DNA of 12,372 bases from CALMRE01 sp964412895 (GTDB taxonomy: Bacteria; UBP6; UBA1177; JAKLFG01), in contig CAYPQK010000089.1 of NCBI GenBank assembly GCA_964412895.1, positions 1 through 12,372 of the forward strand, written 5' to 3'. A model generated the notes under the pieces. It did not search any database, was not told the origin of the DNA, and worked only from the letters and a program-made list of their open reading frames with translations. This document shows, in pieces, positions 7,286-12,372 of this stretch (position 1 is the stretch's first letter; each line of letters opens with the position of its first letter). Position numbers and translations under genes: made by a program.

Positions 7286-7319
7286 GGTGGACCTCTATAA
7301 AATGATGGATACGATGAAA

Positions 7320-7408
7320 TGGTGCCGGAGACCGGGATCGAACCGGTGCAGGACTTGCGCCCCGAGGGATTTTAAGTCCCTTGCGTCTACCAATTCCGCC
7401 ACTCCGGC
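7320..7408 (-). tRNA. tRNA-Leu(UAA)
   Basis: Acceptor stem GCCGGAG/CTCCGGC, discriminator A and encoded CCA (7322-7320). The anticodon loop CTTAAAA is read as UAA for Leu, with a long class II variable arm and a GGTTCGATCCC-type T arm. It is the last tRNA of a three-tRNA minus-strand operon. Confidence 0.95.
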
Positions 7409-7429
7409 ACTGTAATGCGTAAGGAAGGA

Positions 7430-7503
7430 TGGAGGCGCCTTCCGGATTCGAACCGGAGATGGAGATTTTGCAGACCTCTGCCTTACCACTTGGCCAAGGC
7501 GCC
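7430..7503 (-). tRNA. tRNA-Cys(GCA)
   Basis: Acceptor stem GGCGCCT/AGGCGCC, discriminator U as expected for Cys, and encoded CCA. The anticodon loop is CTGCAAA with GCA. It is the middle gene of the cluster, with about 20 bp to either neighbour. Confidence 0.95.
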
Positions 7504-7523
7504 CCGGATAAGAGGAAAAAAAA

Positions 7524-7599
7524 TGGAGCGGGAAAAGGGATTTGAACCCTCGACCTCAACCTTGGCAAGGTTGCACTCTAGCCACTGAGTTATTCCCGC
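7524..7599 (-). tRNA. tRNA-Gly(GCC)
   Basis: Acceptor stem GCGGGAA/TTCCCGC, discriminator U and encoded CCA. The anticodon loop is TTGCCAA with GCC. It is promoter-proximal in the cluster; transcription would begin about 12 nt upstream from the promoter at 7645-7618. Confidence 0.95.
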
Positions 7600-7617
7600 T
7601 CAGCATAGGCACGGTGT

Positions 7618-7645
7618 TTTATACGGACTTTTTTTCCGCTGTCAA
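7618..7645 (-). promoter_or_regulatory. Promoter of the tRNA Gly-Cys-Leu operon
   Basis: On the minus strand there is a perfect TTGACA (7645-7640), a 16-bp spacer and TATAAA (7623-7618). The TAA stop of the MFS transporter (7621-7619) lies inside the -10 element, so promoter and coding sequence overlap. A 16-bp spacer is characteristic of growth-rate-regulated stable-RNA promoters in E. coli. Confidence 0.85.
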
Positions 7646-8842
7646 CAAAATTCTGGCATCTCTGCGCATCATGAGCGCCGCCGTGAAGAAACAGCAGACG
7701 CTGGCAAAGAACGGGGCGAGTACCCCTATCTGCAGAAGAGCGTAGCCCGCCATCGGCACCAAGAGTCCCCGCACCCCGGTGAGCGTCACATGGACGCTCA
7801 TGAGCCGCGGTATCTCCTGCGGCGTGGCGGCGAAATACATCGGTCCGACATTCCAGGTCAGCGACACCCCCGCCATCGCGATGCCGAAGGCGGCGAACGA
7901 GAGGTAGAAGAGCGGCTCCACCGCGCCGCGCAGGAACCACGCCGCGATGAGGAGCGCCGGATAGGCGATGAGAATGAAGAACGAGACCTTGCTGAGATAT
8001 ATCGGATTGGTCCGGTCCAGCACCTTGCCGAGGAACGGGGTACAGAGGATGATGAGGAGCGCCGTCATCACGCCGCGCCCGAACGAAACGACGCTGTAGG
8101 AGAGGTTCAGATGGTCCACCAGCAGTATCGGCATCGCCGGGAGTATCACCATGAACCCCGCGCCGTAGGTCATGAAGGCCGCCTCGTAGCGCCGGAACGG
8201 GGCATTGTTTCGTAGCGTCTCACGCGTGGTGGTGAAGCCCAGCATATCTTTGGGGGCGGGTGCCGCCTCGACGGTGCGCCAACCGTGGAACGGGATGAGC
8301 ACCAGCAACAGCACCGACACGAACGCCACCACCCCGCTCCCGCCGAACGCGACGATGTAGGCATTGTGGTTCAGATCCATCCACAATCCGAATGCGTAAC
8401 TGGCCGCGATGAAGAACACCTTGGCGATCGACAGCGCGATGCCGTAGAGTCTCCCGATCTCCCCTTCCCGGAAATTCTCCCGCATATAGATGCTCTGCAC
8501 CGGCTTGAGCATCGCCACGCCGATATTGAACAGCCCGAACAGCAGCAGTAGCGACACCGCGTCGTGCCACACGAAGAACAGGACCAGCGGCAGGCGCGTG
8601 AGGATCGCCACCAGCCGGATATGGCGGTAGATGCGGTCGGGCCGCGCCGAGAGTATCTGCGAGAAGTAGACCGAAAAGAGCGACGAGGCGGGATTGATGA
8701 TGGTGAAGAGGGTGATGAACAGGGCGCTTGCCTGCAGTTCGCGCCGCAGGACCACCTCGGCCAGTATGAAGATGCCCCAGACCAGTTCCTCCAGCGACAT
8801 GAAGGCGGCATGCGAGAAAAAGGTCCGGTTGCGGGCGCTCAC
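7619..8842 (-). CDS. MFS-type membrane transporter
   Basis: A 407-residue polytopic membrane protein with about 12 hydrophobic helices in two halves, separated by a charged central loop near 185-210 (PFHGWRTVEAAPAPKD). The size and layout are those of the major facilitator superfamily. Basic cytoplasmic loop elements such as ARPDRIYRHIR after helix 2 and GKVLDRTNP in the second half fit. I chose the GTG at 8842: it forms a GTGA overlap with the stop of the START-domain gene, which implies translational coupling. The much longer open frame up to 9118 is only the shadow of that gene. An ATG at 8800 would remove 14 residues but has no SD. The substrate is unknown; its partner suggests a lipid or hydrophobic molecule (inference). 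Confidence 0.8.
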   Translation of the reverse strand: MSARNRTFFSHAAFMSLEELVWGIFILAEVVLRRELQASALFITLFTIINPASSLFSVYFSQILSARPDRIYRHIRLVAILTRLPLVLFFVWHDAVSLLLLFGLFNIGVAMLKPVQSIYMRENFREGEIGRLYGIALSIAKVFFIAASYAFGLWMDLNHNAYIVAFGGSGVVAFVSVLLLVLIPFHGWRTVEAAPAPKDMLGFTTTRETLRNNAPFRRYEAAFMTYGAGFMVILPAMPILLVDHLNLSYSVVSFGRGVMTALLIILCTPFLGKVLDRTNPIYLSKVSFFILIAYPALLIAAWFLRGAVEPLFYLSFAAFGIAMAGVSLTWNVGPMYFAATPQEIPRLMSVHVTLTGVRGLLVPMAGYALLQIGVLAPFFASVCCFFTAALMMRRDARILLTAEKKSV

Positions 8843-9459
8843 TTCTTTCTGCGCTTCTGGATGGTCTTCTCGAGGCTCTCCAGCACATCGGAGACACCGG
8901 TGCGGTTGGCGATGTTCTTGACGAATATCGGCAGCGAACCGCCCGGATCGGTGTAGATGTAGTAATCGACCAGCAACTTGTCGGGCTCGATCTGCCGGAA
9001 GATGTAGTAGCCCTTGTTCACCTTCACCCGGACATTGTCGTCGGTCTCGGGATAGTCCTTGTGGGTCGCCGTTTCCCACCACAGCTTCGTCTCCTGACTG
9101 CTCGCCTTGTCGGCGCACGACCGGACGATGTAGTCACGGTTACTGGCGATCGGCGGCGATATGATATTGTAGGAAACATCGCAGCGGTCATCCTTCGATA
9201 TGACGACCGATTTAGTGATGTAGGGCATGTTGCCGGGATGGTTCTTCCGGTCGAAGATGATGTCGACCGCTTCCTTTATCGTACCGGGCATGAGTGCGGT
9301 CGCCTTCACCTCGCGGATATCGGTTCCGGGCACCTCACGGCTGAAAATGGAAAGGTTCTCGTCGCTGCGCTCCTCTTTCCACGGGCCGCCCGGCTCCTCG
9401 GCGGCAGAGAGGAACGACACGGAAAATACGATGCAACAGAACAGCAGGTAGAGTTTCAT
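8839..9459 (-). CDS. Exported START-domain (StAR-related) lipid-binding protein
   Basis: 206 residues from the chosen ATG. A signal peptide (MKLYLLFCCIVFSVSFLSA) is followed by a START/SRPBCC helix-grip domain: W..ERSDENLSIFSREVPGTDIREVKA (strand-rich N-terminus), EAVDIIFDRKNHPGNMPYI (helix), SYNIISPPIASNRDYIVRS, YIFRQIEPDKLLVDYYIYTDPGGSLPIFVKN, and a C-terminal helix VSDVLESLEKTIQKRR. START domains carry sterols or other lipids in a hydrophobic cavity; this one should sit in the periplasm. The start is set by GAGAGGTG placed 7 nt before the ATG; a TTG at 9492 is unlikely. The stop overlaps the MFS start by 4 bp (GTGA), so the two are probably one functional unit. Confidence 0.82.
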   Translation of the reverse strand: MKLYLLFCCIVFSVSFLSAAEEPGGPWKEERSDENLSIFSREVPGTDIREVKATALMPGTIKEAVDIIFDRKNHPGNMPYITKSVVISKDDRCDVSYNIISPPIASNRDYIVRSCADKASSQETKLWWETATHKDYPETDDNVRVKVNKGYYIFRQIEPDKLLVDYYIYTDPGGSLPIFVKNIANRTGVSDVLESLEKTIQKRRKK

Positions 9460-9482
9460 CGCAACACCTCTCAGTTCGCGGC

Positions 9483-9510
9483 AGTGTATCAAAAAGGTGC
9501 GAAAAGTAAA
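9483..9510 (-). promoter_or_regulatory. Possible promoter of the START-MFS pair
   Basis: On the minus strand, TTTACT (9510-9505), a 16-bp spacer and TACACT (9488-9483) preceded by TGA give an extended -10-like TGATACACT. It is 24 bp upstream of the START-domain ATG. Both boxes match the consensus in about 4 of 6 positions. Confidence 0.5.
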
Positions 9511-9571
9511 GATTCGGAAGATATCTTTGTCTTTTGGATTTTGTCAGTATGTTGAGAGGATGCACACTTAT

Positions 9572-9578
9572 GGAGGTG
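9572..9578 (+). promoter_or_regulatory. Shine-Dalgarno deciding the methyltransferase start
   Basis: GGAGGTG lies 6 nt before the ATG at 9585. It selects that codon over the in-frame candidates at 9534 and 9570, whose upstream sequence lacks a comparable match. Confidence 0.85.
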
Positions 9579-9584
9579 CCCGAC

Positions 9585-10763
9585 ATGACCCTTCCCACCC
9601 ATCCGGCGCTCGACCGTTTCTTCGACGCGCTCGACCGGAGCATCATCGATCAGAGCCTCGTGAAGCTGCTCCTCAGCGACCGCCGCGATAAAAAAAGCGA
9701 CCTCACGCAGGTCATCGCGCGGCTCGTCACCATCAAAAAGGGGCTGGCGATATCCTGCACCTACCGCCACACGACCAAAGACATCGTCAAGAACTACGAC
9801 CCGGCCGAGGCGCGGACGGTCATCGGGGGACTTCTCGACATCGCCTTCCGCAACGCCGACCTCTACACCCGCACCGAAGACCTTCACCTGATGCTTCAGG
9901 AGAAAGGTCCGCGCATCACCGCATCGGCGCCTCGCTTTCAGGAGGCCCCGTCGCTCGACCATAACAAGGCGAAGGCGCGCCTCGTCGATCCTCACGCCCC
10001 CTATCTCCATGCGCTGGGCATCACCGATGCCGCCGGGAATGTGAAGCCGACCATGCAGGACAAGTTCAAGCAGATAGACAAATACATCGAGATCGTCGAC
10101 GGCCTCCTCAACGAAGCGCCGCTTCCCGCCGCGCCGGTCATCGCCGACATGGGGAGCGGCAAGGGCTACCTCACCTTCGCGCTGTACGACCATCTCGTGA
10201 CCACAAAGAAGCTCGCCCCGAAAATGGTCGGCATCGAGGAACGCACGGAACTGGTCGACCTCTGCAATAAGATCGCGGCCGAAAGCACCTTCACCGGCCT
10301 CTCCTTCACACAGGGGACCATCGCGACGACCGAACTGCAGGCAACCGACATGGTCATCGCCCTCCACGCCTGCGACACCGCCACCGACGACGCTATATAT
10401 AAAGGTATAGTCAACGGCGCGAAGCTCATCATCTGTGCCCCCTGCTGTCACAAGGAACTGCGCAAACAGCTCATCGTCACCGGCGGTGCCAACGCGTTCA
10501 TCGAACACGGCATACTCGCCGAGCGGCAGGCCGAGATCGTGACCGACGGCCTTCGGGCGCTCCTCATGGAGTCGGCGGGCTACGCGGCGAAGGTCTTTGA
10601 GTTCATCTCCGGCGAACATACCTCGAAAAATCTGATGATCGTCGGCCGAAAACTCGCCAAGCCGCGCGACCCCGCCCAATTCCATGCCGGAATAGCGGCC
10701 ATCAAGGCCCATTACGGCATCAAAGAACAGCGGCTCGAAACGCTTCTACGCAAACCCAACTAA
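9585..10763 (+). CDS. Class I SAM-dependent methyltransferase (Methyltransf_32/METTL25-like)
   Basis: 392 residues. The N-terminal half is a basic, helical domain of unknown role (SDRRDKKSDLTQV, RHTTKDIVKNYDP). The linker has KFKQIDKYIEIVD before the Rossmann fold. SAM motif I is ADMGSGKGYLTFALY (about 187-201), with the acidic motif II VGIEERTELVDLCN. The ALHACDTATDDAI segment (about 259-271) and CAPCCHKELRKQ (about 284-295) are hallmarks of the Methyltransf_32 family that includes eukaryotic METTL25 and GSTCD. The bacterial substrate is not established; the basic N-terminal region makes RNA or ribosome a reasonable guess, but that is inference. It is divergent from the START-MFS pair across 125 bp, and the next promoter (tRNA-Met) starts 7 bp after its stop. 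Confidence 0.88.
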   Translation: MTLPTHPALDRFFDALDRSIIDQSLVKLLLSDRRDKKSDLTQVIARLVTIKKGLAISCTYRHTTKDIVKNYDPAEARTVIGGLLDIAFRNADLYTRTEDLHLMLQEKGPRITASAPRFQEAPSLDHNKAKARLVDPHAPYLHALGITDAAGNVKPTMQDKFKQIDKYIEIVDGLLNEAPLPAAPVIADMGSGKGYLTFALYDHLVTTKKLAPKMVGIEERTELVDLCNKIAAESTFTGLSFTQGTIATTELQATDMVIALHACDTATDDAIYKGIVNGAKLIICAPCCHKELRKQLIVTGGANAFIEHGILAERQAEIVTDGLRALLMESAGYAAKVFEFISGEHTSKNLMIVGRKLAKPRDPAQFHAGIAAIKAHYGIKEQRLETLLRKPN

Positions 10764-10769
10764 AAATCT

Positions 10770-10797
10770 TTGACAAAAACATGCGGACGATTATTAT
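10770..10797 (+). promoter_or_regulatory. Promoter of tRNA-Met
   Basis: A perfect TTGACA (10770-10775), a 16-bp spacer and TATTAT (10792-10797, 5 of 6). It lies 14 bp upstream of the tRNA and immediately downstream of the methyltransferase stop. Confidence 0.85.
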
Positions 10798-10811
10798 CGG
10801 CAACGCCTCGT

Positions 10812-10888
10812 GGCGAGGTGGCTCAACTGGTTAGAGCATCGGATTCATATCCCGAGGGTTGAGTGTTCGAGTCACTCCCTCGCCACCA
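10812..10888 (+). tRNA. tRNA-Met(CAU), elongator type
   Basis: Acceptor GGCGAGG/CCTCGCC, discriminator A and encoded CCA. The D arm is GCTC/GAGC, the anticodon loop TTCATAT with CAU, and the T arm GAGTG/CACTC with TTCGAGT. The anticodon stem TCGGA/CCCGA has an A-C mismatch next to the loop. It is not an initiator, because the initiator's acceptor-end mismatch and GGG/CCC anticodon-stem pairs are absent. A lysidine-modified tRNA-Ile2 also reads CAU in the gene and cannot be excluded by eye. Confidence 0.85.
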
Positions 10889-10897
10889 TCTAATTCC

Positions 10898-10935
10898 AAT
10901 GGGTTAGGCCTTTCCAGGTCTAACCCATTTTTTTT
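10898..10935 (+). terminator. Intrinsic terminator after tRNA-Met
   Basis: AATGGGTTAG (10898-10907) pairs perfectly with CTAACCCATT (10920-10929), with a 12-nt loop, and is followed by a run of eight T (10928-10935). It begins 9 nt after the CCA end, so this is a single-tRNA transcription unit. Confidence 0.92.
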
Positions 10936-11051
10936 GCCGTCTCGCTGCCGTCTCACTTTGGGGAAAAGTCGCCGAGCCTCGCGCACGCTCTCTGTCACCT
11001 CCCGCAAAAACCTGTCTGCAAGCGGTTTGGAAGCAGTTCTCTCGGGAGAAT
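10936..11051 (+). other. Non-coding spacer between the tRNA-Met terminator and the tRNA-Arg promoter
   Basis: No gene is seen. It contains an 8-bp direct repeat GCCGTCTC (start 10936 and again 11 bp later) and a small hairpin TTCTC-TCGG-GAGAA (11037-11050) just before the tRNA-Arg promoter. The minus strand stays open here, but only as part of an antisense frame running through both tRNAs. Confidence 0.5.
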
Positions 11052-11079
11052 TTGCGTCCTGTAACCGGTCGACTATAAT
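11052..11079 (+). promoter_or_regulatory. Promoter of tRNA-Arg
   Basis: TTGCGT (11052-11057), a 16-bp spacer and a perfect TATAAT (11074-11079), placed 11 bp before the tRNA. The -35 is weak (TTG only), but the -10 and position are convincing. Confidence 0.75.
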
Positions 11080-11090
11080 CCCCGCTCTGG

Positions 11091-11166
11091 GCGCCCGTAG
11101 TTCAATGGATAGATCATTTGGCTTCGAACCAAAGGGTTGGAGGTTCGAGTCCTCCCGGGCGCACCA
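11091..11166 (+). tRNA. tRNA-Arg(UCG)
   Basis: Acceptor GCGCCCG/CGGGCGC, discriminator A and encoded CCA. The anticodon stem TTTGG/CCAAA encloses loop CTTCGAA with UCG, and the T arm is GGAGG/CCTCC. The D stem GTTC/GATC has one U-U mismatch. No T-run terminator follows; instead there is a nested inverted repeat. Confidence 0.93.
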
Positions 11167-11177
11167 TTTCCTCAGTG

Positions 11178-11231
11178 GACCACTTCGATCATTCACCGAA
11201 AGATTCTCCGTCCGACTCTTTCGGGGTGGTC
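11178..11231 (+). repeat. Nested inverted repeat downstream of tRNA-Arg
   Basis: Outer arms are GACCAC (11178-11183) and GTGGTC (11226-11231); inner arms are CCGAAAGA (11196-11203) and TCTTTCGG (11217-11224). In RNA this gives an 8-bp stem capped by 13 nt, within a second 6-bp stem. No T-run follows directly; seven T occur about 29 nt later (11260-11266). It could be a 3' trailer structure or weak terminator of tRNA-Arg, or part of a mobile-element end. Confidence 0.5.
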
Positions 11232-11264
11232 AGTTTGGACCGGAATCGTTCCTCACCTCTTTTT

Positions 11265-11292
11265 TTGACTTGAGTGGGGCGGGGGATACACT
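11265..11292 (+). promoter_or_regulatory. Promoter of the DUF3800-type gene
   Basis: TTGACT (5 of 6, 11265-11270), a 16-bp G-rich spacer and TACACT (4 of 6, 11287-11292). The 5' leader to the ATG would be about 50 nt. The -10 reads GATACACT, the same as the START-gene promoter. Confidence 0.6.
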
Positions 11293-11350
11293 GCGGCCTC
11301 TGGGATGGTCGAGTTGTTCTTCGGGGAGTTGAAAGGAGAACCTCCAAAGT

Positions 11351-12128
11351 ATGGGCTACTTCTACTTTGACGAAAGCATCCATGAGCGTGCCGGGTTCAT
11401 ACTCGGGGCTTATGTTTACTCGCCGGATGACTTGTCTCCATCAGTGCATGCCCAAATAAAAGCAGTTGGTCTTTGTCCGGGTATTGACGAATTCAAGAGC
11501 AGCGCAAAGATGGACAAGTATCCCCAGCAGCAACTGTTACGAGACAAGATTCAAGAGGTGTTGGGGAACGCCTTTGCCAAAGTGGGTTTTGTGGTTATTC
11601 CTTGTAAAGAACGCTCGCGTCTTGGTGAAGAAGCGTTGCGAGGATTGGAAAAGATCATTCGCATGAATGAGCTCAAAGGAGGCAGAGCACATCAAGTGTT
11701 TTTCGATGAGGGCATTTCCTTCAAAGATGGACCGAAGATTGTCAAAGAATTGAAGTTGAACGATTGTTGTGAATTCCATTTCAAACAAAATTCACGCCTT
11801 CTGGGTGGCTTGCAAATTGCGGATATGGTGGCACACGATGTCCGGAATGCTGAAGGAAACCCTCGGCGACACCAGTAAGAAAGTGCAGATTGGTCGTGAT
11901 GAGGGATATAAAAATGACTTTGATGTGAATTTGGGTTTTGTACTGTGGACCTCGATCAGGCATCATCTTTTCACGATGGACCGGATTGCTGTAGTCGATG
12001 ATCAGGTTCCCAGTTTCATGGTTGACACCGGCTCTTATGCTGTTCATATCGCCGATTCTTGCTCATCTTCTTTGCGCGATGCAGTTGAAAAGCGATTCGG
12101 TGAATGTTACTTAGGTTGTATTCACTGA
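11351..12128 (+). pseudogene. DUF3800-type protein, disrupted by a +1 frameshift
   Basis: Two overlapping frames join into one protein. The first runs from the ATG at 11351 (after AAGGAG, a long 12-nt spacing): MGYFYFDESIHERAGFILGAY, FDEGISF, then GGLQIADMVAHDV around 11842. It then drifts into nonsense ending at 11878. The second frame takes over at about 11844 (GMLKETLGDTSKKVQIGRDEGY, LGFVLWTSIRHHLF) and ends FGECYLGCIH at 12128. The interval is 778 nt, one more than a whole number of codons, as expected for a single inserted base; the repaired protein would be 258 residues. The N-terminal FDES and the C-terminal QIADMVAHD fit DUF3800, a family with a predicted RNase H-like fold often found in mobile or defence-associated regions. 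Codon use is richer in A/T than in the neighbouring genes (AAA, GAA, TTG, GAT), suggesting recent transfer. A sequencing error is the alternative to true decay. Confidence 0.72.
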
Positions 12129-12253
12129 TGCAGATAGCTACTTCATTGAAACCAGCGCTGGGAAAACCGACCTCCAAGAATGCCCTAGGCAGGGCGAACG
12201 GGATCGGGTCAAGGCTTAGGCCTTCGGAAGAAGTCTAATAATATCAAATAGTT
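12129..12253 (+). other. Non-coding spacer before the dif-like site
   Basis: No gene is seen. Two short hairpins occur: GCCCT-AGGC-AGGGC (12182-12195) and AAGGC-TTAG-GCCTT (12211-12224). Neither has a following T-run. Confidence 0.45.
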
Positions 12254-12281
12254 ACTTCGTATAATGGCCATTATGTCAACT
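12254..12281 (+). other. dif: dif-like XerC/XerD recombination site
   Basis: A 28-bp site with XerC-side arm ACTTCGTATAA (12254-12264), a 6-bp centre TGGCCA (12265-12270), and XerD-side arm TTATGTCAACT (12271-12281). Compared with the B. subtilis dif as I recall it, the arms agree at 9 of 11 and 10 of 11 positions; against E. coli dif they agree at 7 of 11 and 9 of 11, with the XerD-side arm better conserved as usual. The inner 14 bp (ATAATGGCCATTAT) are a perfect palindrome. XerC/D resolve chromosome dimers here under FtsK control; some mobile elements use copies of the site. Only one copy is seen in the window. Confidence 0.8.
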
Positions 12282-12310
12282 TGAATGGATATTTGAGAAA
12301 GAAGTGCCGG

Positions 12311-12372
12311 CTACTGTCCCAGCATTTGATTGATGCGCGCTTCAAGGTGCGGGTTGTTCGAGACTCGTTTTT
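12311..12372 (-). CDS. Possible C-terminus of a minus-strand gene, cut by the window end
   Basis: On the minus strand a frame is open from the window edge to a TAG at 12313-12311, encoding KRVSNNPHLEARINQMLGQ. The codons are GC-rich and the peptide looks protein-like (an amphipathic C-terminal helix), unlike the adjacent spacer. With only 19 codons it could be chance. No family is recognisable. Confidence 0.3.
   Translation of the reverse strand, partial: KRVSNNPHLEARINQMLGQ

Noticed and set aside
6269..7300. 343-residue plus-strand frame opposite the M29 gene
   Set aside because: Antisense shadow; the minus-strand product has all M29 metal-ligand blocks.
7155..7568. 137-residue minus-strand frame through the tRNA cluster
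   Set aside because: It translates three tRNA genes and the N-terminus of the M29 gene out of frame.
8843..9118. Upstream extension of the MFS frame to 9118
   Set aside because: The extra 92 residues are polar, low in hydrophobic content and out of frame within the START-domain gene; the GTG overlapping its stop is the sensible start.
9489..10712. 407-residue open frame antisense to the methyltransferase
   Set aside because: It mirrors GC-rich codon use of the real gene, its product has no recognisable motif, and the plus-strand frame has SAM motifs and a perfect SD.
10831..11196. 121-residue minus-strand frame over tRNA-Met and tRNA-Arg
   Set aside because: It is the familiar antisense-of-tRNA artefact (AREDSNLQPF-like text), with both tRNAs clear on the plus strand.
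11835..11850. Programmed +1 frameshift in the DUF3800-type gene
   Set aside because: No slippery run, stop codon at the shift point or upstream SD-like stimulator is visible; a mutation or sequencing error is simpler.
11769..12128. Second half of the DUF3800-type gene as an independent gene
   Set aside because: The ATG at 11769 has no SD and its first 20 or so codons are an out-of-frame reading of the first half; it makes sense only joined to the upstream frame.
12131..12148. Second partial copy of the dif left arm (ATAGCTACTTCATTGAA)
   Set aside because: Only the first half resembles the arm and nothing like the centre or XerD-side arm follows; probably chance.
12254..12270. Resemblance of CTTCGTATAATG to a loxP half-site
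   Set aside because: There is no matching inverted arm as in loxP; the whole 28 bp fits the asymmetric dif pattern much better.
1..12372. CRISPR arrays, insertion sequences, transposase or integrase genes
   Set aside because: No regularly spaced repeats, terminal inverted repeats or recombinase-like proteins were seen on either strand.

Overview
This window is about 12.4 kb of GC-rich chromosomal DNA from a Gram-negative bacterium. The evidence is a Wzi-type outer-membrane barrel, several periplasmic proteins with signal peptides and SD-led genes. The partial PilZ protein and the secreted M64 peptidase with an Asp/Thr-rich, Cys-containing tail would fit a deltaproteobacterium/myxobacterium-like or candidate-phylum lineage. 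That placement is inference; nothing here fixes the taxon.

Layout. 1-2076: the end of a PilZ-domain gene converges on the conserved rplU-rpmA-obgE cluster (L21, L27, Obg GTPase; minus strand), which has a clear promoter upstream of rplU and an intrinsic terminator between rpmA and obgE. 2107-3672: a lone Wzi-like outer-membrane protein (minus). 3721-6168: a plus-strand operon-like set made of a periplasmic cytochrome b5-domain protein, a tiny four-helix membrane protein with two His-X13-His pairs (a probable di-heme cytochrome b) and a secreted M64 metallopeptidase. 6170-7285: an M29 aminopeptidase (minus) lying downstream of a Gly-Cys-Leu tRNA operon (7320-7599) with no terminator between them. 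7619-9459: a START-domain periplasmic protein translationally coupled to an MFS transporter (minus), with the tRNA promoter embedded in the MFS stop codon. 9585-10763: a Methyltransf_32-like SAM methyltransferase (plus).

10770-12372 is the accessory-looking end. It holds tRNA-Met(CAU) with promoter and terminator, tRNA-Arg(UCG) with promoter, a frameshifted DUF3800-type gene with visibly lower GC, and a 28-bp sequence at 12254-12281 that closely matches the XerC/XerD dif site. This suggests the right end lies at or near the replication terminus, or at a Xer-mobilised element boundary. A possible C-terminus of a minus-strand gene runs off the end.

A recurring pattern is that seven of the eight sigma70-like promoters I could pick out have a 16-bp spacer. 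The two most interesting items are the dif-like site beside the low-GC broken gene, and the two-gene cytochrome b5 / minimal di-heme cytochrome b module.
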